64,000 nucleotides of DNA from Ursus arctos. Its lineage: Eukaryota; Chordata; Mammalia; Carnivora; Ursidae. The position numbers and the translations under genes were made by a program. Within the stretch, counting starts at the first letter, position 1; every line of letters begins with the position of its first letter. The notes under the pieces were generated by a model that was given only the letters and a program-made list of their open reading frames with translations, had not been told where the DNA came from and searched no databases. Of the stretch, positions 58,790 to 64,000 are shown piece after piece. The stretch lies in the NCBI RefSeq assembly GCF_023065955.2, contig NW_026622997.1:19076001-19140000 (forward strand), given 5' to 3'.

Positions 58790-59540
58790 CTTTCCTAAAC
58801 CGTTTCTGCACAGCAGCCAGAGCGTCCCACAAAGCAAATCTGATCATGTCATTCCCTCTCTGACCCAATGGCTCCTGGGAGTGAAACCACTTAAAAGCCT
58901 AAAGCTGAACAAAAATCAAAATGGCTGCACTACCGCTTCAGCAAAATTCCATTTTAAAGGAAACTTTTCCCTCTTGTCCACAAACCTCCCTCCCCCCTTC
59001 TTAGCCTTTTGTTTCAGGAACCTGGTATCACCCTACAGACATGACAAAGGAGGCTGGCAGAATGAACGCAATTTCTATCAAACCCAGCTAGATCTATATT
59101 TCTCTAGAAAACCCCGCCGTGCCTTCCTTCGGAAAGGCTCGCAGTTTTTGAAGGCCTTGGCCTGCTGCAGCCTCCTCTGCCCGGCAAAGTCATAAAGCTA
59201 CTGTTCCTCTTCATTCCAGGCTCTGTCTTCGAGCTCTATTTTGGCGCTGAAGCAGGGAGGTCGGTTTTCTACAATAGGAGGACTGCCTCCGGGCCTACAT
59301 CATCTGATCAGCTCTCCAGTCAGGTACCACTCAGGCACTCACTGCACCCAGCGCTCAGGGCCTTGTTCTACCTCCCTGAACTCGGCACAATCCTGCCAGC
59401 CTGGAGCTGTGCACATGCTGTTCCCTCCAGTGGGAATCTCTTCCCGCTCCTCTTGCCTCCTACTCAGCTTTTAGATCACAGCTTAAGTACCACTTCCTCA
59501 CACAAGAACTCTCTGGCCTCCATGTCACTTAATAGTGACA
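58790..59540 (+). mobile_element. L2 LINE 3' region
   Basis: 'tctgatcatgtcattccctc' and 'tgacccaatggctcctggg' (58,839-58,877), then 'tgcacatgctgttccctcca' (59,409-59,428) and 'tagatcacagcttaagtacc' (59,472-59,491) follow the L2 3' region in order. It is one of the longer L2 remnants in the window. Confidence 0.7.
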
Positions 59541-59689
59541 CCAAACCTATTACAAAACCTCGTAGGAAACGGCTGGGAGAAAAGCCTCGCAGCCTTGGGT
59601 TAGGCAAAAGGTGCTTGGACACGGCAACAAAAGCAGAATTCATTAAATTTTTTTTTGTTCAAAGGGACATTAAAATTAAAGTTTTGTGT

Positions 59690-60560
59690 TTCAAAATAGA
59701 CAAGAAAATGAAAAACTAAAAGCTGAAAGAAAATACTGGCAAATCGTCCTTCCGATAAAGAACCTGCATCCGAAATATATAAAGAACTCTTTTAACTCAG
59801 TAAGACAGCCCAATTAAGAAACGGGCAAGATATTTCAATAGTCATTTAACCAAAGAAGATACCCGGATGGCTCACAAACACATGAAAAGATGCTTAACAC
59901 CATGGGTCAGTGGAGAGGTCCAAACCGAAATCACAGGAGAGACCACTCCACCCCCCGCAACAGCTCTGTCCGAAAAGACGCTCGGTCAGCAGTGCTGGCA
60001 AGGATGAGGGAAAACTGGGGGGCTGGGGGGAGTGCAGAAGGAGAAAACCACTATGGAAAACAGCGCAACAGTTTCTTTAAAAAGTGAAACGGAAACTTAT
60101 CCCACCGCTCGGCCATTCCACTCTGAGGACTCATCCTTCCCAAGAGCAAGGAAAACCTACGTCCACATGAACACTCGCGCCTGAATGTTTACAGCACTAG
60201 TGTTCAGAACAGCCGCAAACCGAGAACAATCCAACTGTCCTTCAACTGGGGAATGGATAAGCAAAAGGCGGCATATGCCTATAATAGAATACCGTTCAGC
60301 AACGAAAGGAACCAAGCACGGATACGAGCGACCGCACGGATGAGACGCAAAGACATTCTGCTAAGTGAAAGAAGCTCATTCCATTGTATGGAATGGCCAT
60401 GAACAGACAGAAAGCTGGCTCGTGGTCATCTGGGGCTGGGAGCAGGCACTGACTGCACACGGGCAGGAAGGGATCTTTTCTTCTGGGGCTGATGGAAATG
60501 TCCTAAAACTGGATGTGGTGATGGAAGTGGGGAACACAGGCAGAAGGAAGTGTAGATCAA
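59690..60560 (+). mobile_element. L1 LINE 3' end, older
   Basis: 'caagatatttcaatagtcat', 'cacaaacacatgaaaagatg', 'aacagccgcaaaccgagaac' and 'tggaatggccatgaacagac' match an L1 ORF2 end and 3' UTR with heavy decay. It stops where LTR copy B begins. Confidence 0.75.
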
Positions 60561-60566
60561 ATTAAA

Positions 60567-60920
60567 TGTCCTTATGCAGCCCACTGACAAAATACTTGAG
60601 GCGGGCAGACTACGACATTCTCCGTGGAAACTTCCAACTGTCTTAAGGTTAATGCTTTGCCAGAGGGAAAAACAACCTTAGCTTGTCAATAGCTAGGCCT
60701 CTAGGATCCTGTCAGTCTTCTTTAACGACTGAAAGCCCTTTTGGAAACTTCCCTTTGTCTTTACCTCCCCCAACTCCAAAGTATACAATCAGCCACCTCT
60801 CACAATCCCAGTGCAGCTCTTTCTCCCCAGGAAGCCTGTCCCTGTGCTCTAATAAAACTTCCTTTCTGCACCGAAATCATCTCAAGAATTCTTTCTTTGC
60901 TGTCGGCTCCAGACCCCACA
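60567..60920 (+). mobile_element. Solo LTR, class I (ERV1)-like, copy B
   Basis: The block starts TG at 60,567 and ends CA at 60,920. It contains AATAAA near 60,851 followed by 'cttcctttctgcaccgaaat' and 'catctcaagaattctttctt', an R-U5-like arrangement. It is the same family as copy A but 354 bp long, lacking the segment that copy A has at about 56,385-56,566. No retroviral genes adjoin it. Confidence 0.72.
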
Positions 60921-61177
60921 TTCCCTCCATCAGTGAAGACTGCACAACTCTGTAAATTTACTAAAAATCGAACTATACACTTAAAATGGGCAAATCTTAT
61001 GGTATACAAATTTCCCCTCACCATAGCTGTTAAAAAAACAGAAACAAGACCTCATGTGACTGTGTGGCTCTCCACAACACCTACTCCAGCGTCTGGCGTC
61101 CTGGGCACTCGGGGGGGTGGGGGGGGGAAAACACAGTCCTCTCAAGCACTGTGCTTCTTTTACAAGAGGCGGCCTTA

Positions 61178-61345
61178 CACGGTAGAAAGAGCACAGGCTC
61201 AGAAGTCAAGACCATGTTCAAACACTGCTTCCCCACCTCCTTGCTGGGTAATTTTGAGAAGTTCCTTAAAATCTCTCAAATTCAGTACAATAGGGACAAG
61301 GATACTGTGGTTGTTGGGAGGACTAACAACGACGTAGGTACGATA
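61178..61345 (+). mobile_element. MIR SINE
   Basis: The order fits the MIR consensus: 'gtagaaagagcacaggctca', 'gaagtcaagaccatgttcaa', 'ccacctccttgctgggtaat', 'gagaagttccttaaaatctc' and 'gttgttgggaggactaac'. It is a fairly complete copy. Confidence 0.8.
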
Positions 61346-61399
61346 TGGCTTCCGTCCCCTTCATTCCACTGAAGACGCTCTTCTCAAGGTCATCAACAG

Positions 61400-62265
61400 T
61401 TTACATGTTCTTTGCCAGTTCCTAAGGACATAGATGAGTCTCCATATTTCTGTAAAGATGACAAAGCTCAGCACTTTCTCCAACATCTAATCATTCCCGA
61501 CTCCAATCAACTCTGCTTCCAGAGTATCTCCTGAGTCCATGTTTACCTCTCCCATCACTGCTGCCTCCATCCGAAGTCCCACTCCCTATAGTACCTTCTA
61601 TGCCTAACCTTTCCCCCATCTGTTTTCCACACAGCTAACGAGAACCAACAACAGTCCTTTCCCTACATACCCAACTACAGTGATTTCTTCAAGTTACAAA
61701 TCAGATGTTACCCCCTCCCATACACTACTTAAAATCTTTTGTTGCCTTCCATTTGTTAAAAGAAAAAAAAAAAAAAAAAAGGAAAACCACAGGCCCAAAA
61801 TGGTGTCACTTAGACTGAGTTCCCAAATGGGGGCTTCATACCCAATCTAATTGCAGTTTCGACCTCTGCTAGAAATGTGGCCTTAGCTGGTCACTCAGGC
61901 ATTTTCTGGTCAGCACCAATGAAGTCATCTGTAAGTGAGCCCTCTCTAACCACCAAAGGAAGATGAGGTCATCTGTGTAAGATCTCCTGCCCTTTTCCCT
62001 GAAGGAAAGTGACCTTGCCTGGAACAATCCTTTCTTTTCTTTTGCTAACTTCTCTGCCCTCTTGTAAAAACCTTCCAATTCGTACAACTCTTCAGTTCCT
62101 CCCCTACTTGCTAGATGGGATGCTGCCCAATTCACAAGCCCAATTCCCAAATCGCTTGACACCAATTAGATCCTCAAATGTAGCTGAATTTTTGTTCTTT
62201 AACAATGACCTACTCATCGGTAGAATGCCTGGCACGTAGTGGGCAATCAACAACGAACCTTACTC
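61400..62265 (+). mobile_element. L2 LINE remnants
   Basis: 'tacaaatcagatgttacccc' (about 61,695), 'gagccctctctaaccacc' (about 61,937) and 'atgcctggcacgtagtgggc' (62,225-62,244) are L2 3' pieces in order. An A18 run at about 61,764-61,781 interrupts them. Confidence 0.55.
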
Positions 62266-62349
62266 CTTTAAGGTTTACAAAATAAAATGACTGTTCACCC
62301 AGTGTCTTCCAAGCTCCTTTCCTAACAGCCCCAAGATGATATGGAGACT

Positions 62350-62510
62350 CCCTCCTGTTCCAAATACGTCCAGATGTGCTCTTACTAAAGTGACTACCTC
62401 ATTATATATTCTCTAATCTCTTCCCTTGAAGGTAAGAATCTTTTCAACTCTGAATTCCTAACGCTTAAAGACAAGCACAAATCTTTGTTGAATCAACAAA
62501 CACTGATTAT
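62350..62510 (+). mobile_element. L2 LINE 3' fragment
   Basis: 'tctcttcccttgaaggtaag' and 'aaatctttgttgaatcaaca' resemble the L2 3' end. It follows closely on the previous L2 piece. Confidence 0.45.
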
Positions 62511-64000
62511 GGCAGAAATTCATTTTTAAAAACTTTGGGTTTTCCCTGGGCCACCTTTACAGATCCCAGTATGCAAATGGCCTGGTTTCATGCTGAGGCT
62601 TTAAATAAACAGTTAGTTAGAAACAGAAAGCCAAATCACCTACGTCATCTCCAAAGACCCTGCTTTTATTTTCCATCAAATACACTTACAACATATATAT
62701 AATCCAAATCCGGATAAGCCCTTAATTTAGAAAAATCTGAAAATAAAACCCACAGGGCTATATTCTATATACCCGCGGTTTCATCAAACCACACGTTTTC
62801 GCACTGTGATCTACTCAGGCTGAGAGACCGACTGAATCAATTCCTTATTTACTAACAATAATTTTTTGGAATACTAAAAATCTGAAATTGATACAGAAGG
62901 AGCTAAAAAGAAACAAAGTACCCCCCCCCACACACACTCACACCCTGCCAGAAGACTGCCATGAAAACAGACTTCATATTTTCAAATAAAGACCTAATGA
63001 ACGATCTAGGATTTCAATCGCTGGTCTGCAAAAACGGGCTGTATTCAAAAACACTGCGATGTGCAGGCTGTGCTCCTGGGGCGGTTTCATGCTTTTATCC
63101 GACGTACTGCATACACAATTAGCCAGAATGCCCTTTCCTCTCAAATGCCCCCACGTCCTACTGACATTAGGAAAGGACGCCTCAGCAGTTCCGCGCCCTG
63201 ACCACAAGCACACGGACCAGAAGGCCGCAGTGCTGCGGAGACGCACGTGCTGAACTAATCCTGCAAAACGTTCTGCACTGATGACAACAGCCACCCAATT
63301 CCTCCCCCATTTTAAGTGTGAGCTCACATTTGGGGCTGTTTGTCCCCTCCTGCGAACTTCGTCAGGCTGTCTCAGTCTGAGAAGCCCGGCTGATGATGCT
63401 GTTCTGTTTCCATCCTGGACTCGCCCAGGAGGACTCCGTGCAACGCACAGGTCAGAATAAAATCATACTGTTAGCAGAAGCACATTCCACTAAAATGCAT
63501 TAATTAAAAAATCAAGGCAACCTGTTTGTGGCAACAGAGGCTTATGAAGCGAAGGTGGGCAAGAGATGCTGTTACGACCTGTCTGCTGTGCAAAGACAAA
63601 CGTGTGTTTGGCTGTACGTCACAGTGGAATGCATTACAGCAGCCTGAAACGACAAATGGGATTCTACCAGAATTTTTATGGGATGTATAGGGCCTACTTT
63701 TGAAAAGCTGTTATAGAAATAGCAGAAAACAGTTCTGCTCAGTGAGCCTCACCTCAGCACCCGAGAGAAGGAGGAAAAAGGAACAGGAACCTGGAAACGC
63801 ATCGTCCTTTTGTCAGCTTGTGTGTGAGGACAATGAACGGACTACTAGAACAACGCCCTATTTTTATACCTGCTTACTTGGGACTTTCTGAGTGAGGCCC
63901 AGAAGCACCATCCTCGATGCCAGGGAATTCACGCACAGATCAAAAGTTAAATTCTTTTCTTGCAAAGTTAAAGTCTTGCAGACCCATAAGACATCCTGGC
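62511..64000. other. Unassigned intronic DNA at the window end
   Basis: AT-rich sequence without a repeat I recognise, apart from a short C/CA run near 62,921-62,942. No dysbindin exon is visible. Confidence 0.6.

Larger units (their letters stand above)
38194..64000 (-). other. DTNBP1 intron 7 (partial)
   Basis: I looked on the - strand for the preceding dysbindin exon (expected to end with a Lys/Arg-rich E-L-E-T-F-K segment and one base of Ala) and did not find it. The rest of the window is therefore read as a single large intron. It is AT-rich beyond about 39.5 kb and dense in SINE, L1, L2 and LTR sequence. Stretches 46,000-48,190, 53,400-54,550, 55,310-56,220, 56,900-58,350 and 62,520-64,000 contain nothing I can name beyond short simple repeats. 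Confidence 0.8.

Noticed and set aside
38194..64000. Further DTNBP1 exons
   Set aside because: I scanned the minus strand for the expected preceding exon (Lys/Arg-rich, ending E-L-E-T-F-K plus one base) and did not see it. A short exon could be missed by eye.

Overview
The window is nuclear genomic DNA from a mammal, almost certainly a carnivoran. It has multi-exon vertebrate genes with GT-AG introns. It also carries at least eleven copies of the tRNA-derived Can-SINE, recognisable by a conserved end reading ggcgcctgggtggctcag (or its complement), plus LINE-1, L2, MIR, MER5A-like and LTR elements. The SINE sequences look like those of arctoid caniforms (bear, seal, mustelid group) rather than the dog-specific or cat-specific subfamilies; that assignment is from memory and is an inference.

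Layout. Positions 1 to about 27,825 hold the 3' two-thirds of JARID2 on the + strand: the last twelve coding exons (exons 7-18 by the human count), their introns and the 3' UTR. The exons join in phase to 2,844 nt, that is 947 residues plus a stop. They encode the middle and C-terminal parts of the protein: basic linker, JmjN, ARID, a JmjC domain lacking its iron ligands, and the C5HC2 zinc finger. About 550 bp of intergenic DNA follows. From about 28,375 upward the - strand carries the 3' end of DTNBP1 (dysbindin, a BLOC-1 subunit): the last three coding exons at 28,514-28,731, 29,759-29,902 and 38,038-38,193. The rest of the window, 38,194-64,000, is read as part of one large DTNBP1 intron. 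The convergent JARID2/DTNBP1 order matches the arrangement on human chromosome 6p.

Composition. The JARID2 half and the last DTNBP1 exons are GC-rich with few young repeats. Past about 39.5 kb the DNA turns AT-rich and is crowded with Can-SINEs, L1 3' ends, L2 fragments and solo LTRs. Between about 30.6 and 34.9 kb lies what looks like one long, very decayed L1.

The two genes act separately. JARID2 is a PRC2 cofactor in chromatin, and dysbindin works in endosome/lysosome-related organelle trafficking. I found no prokaryotic system, no CRISPR array and no intact mobile-element gene. The most useful observations are a non-canonical GC-AG intron in DTNBP1, two 8-mer miR-155 seed matches in the JARID2 3' UTR, a shortened dysbindin C-terminus, and several nested or structurally altered LTR and repeat insertions.
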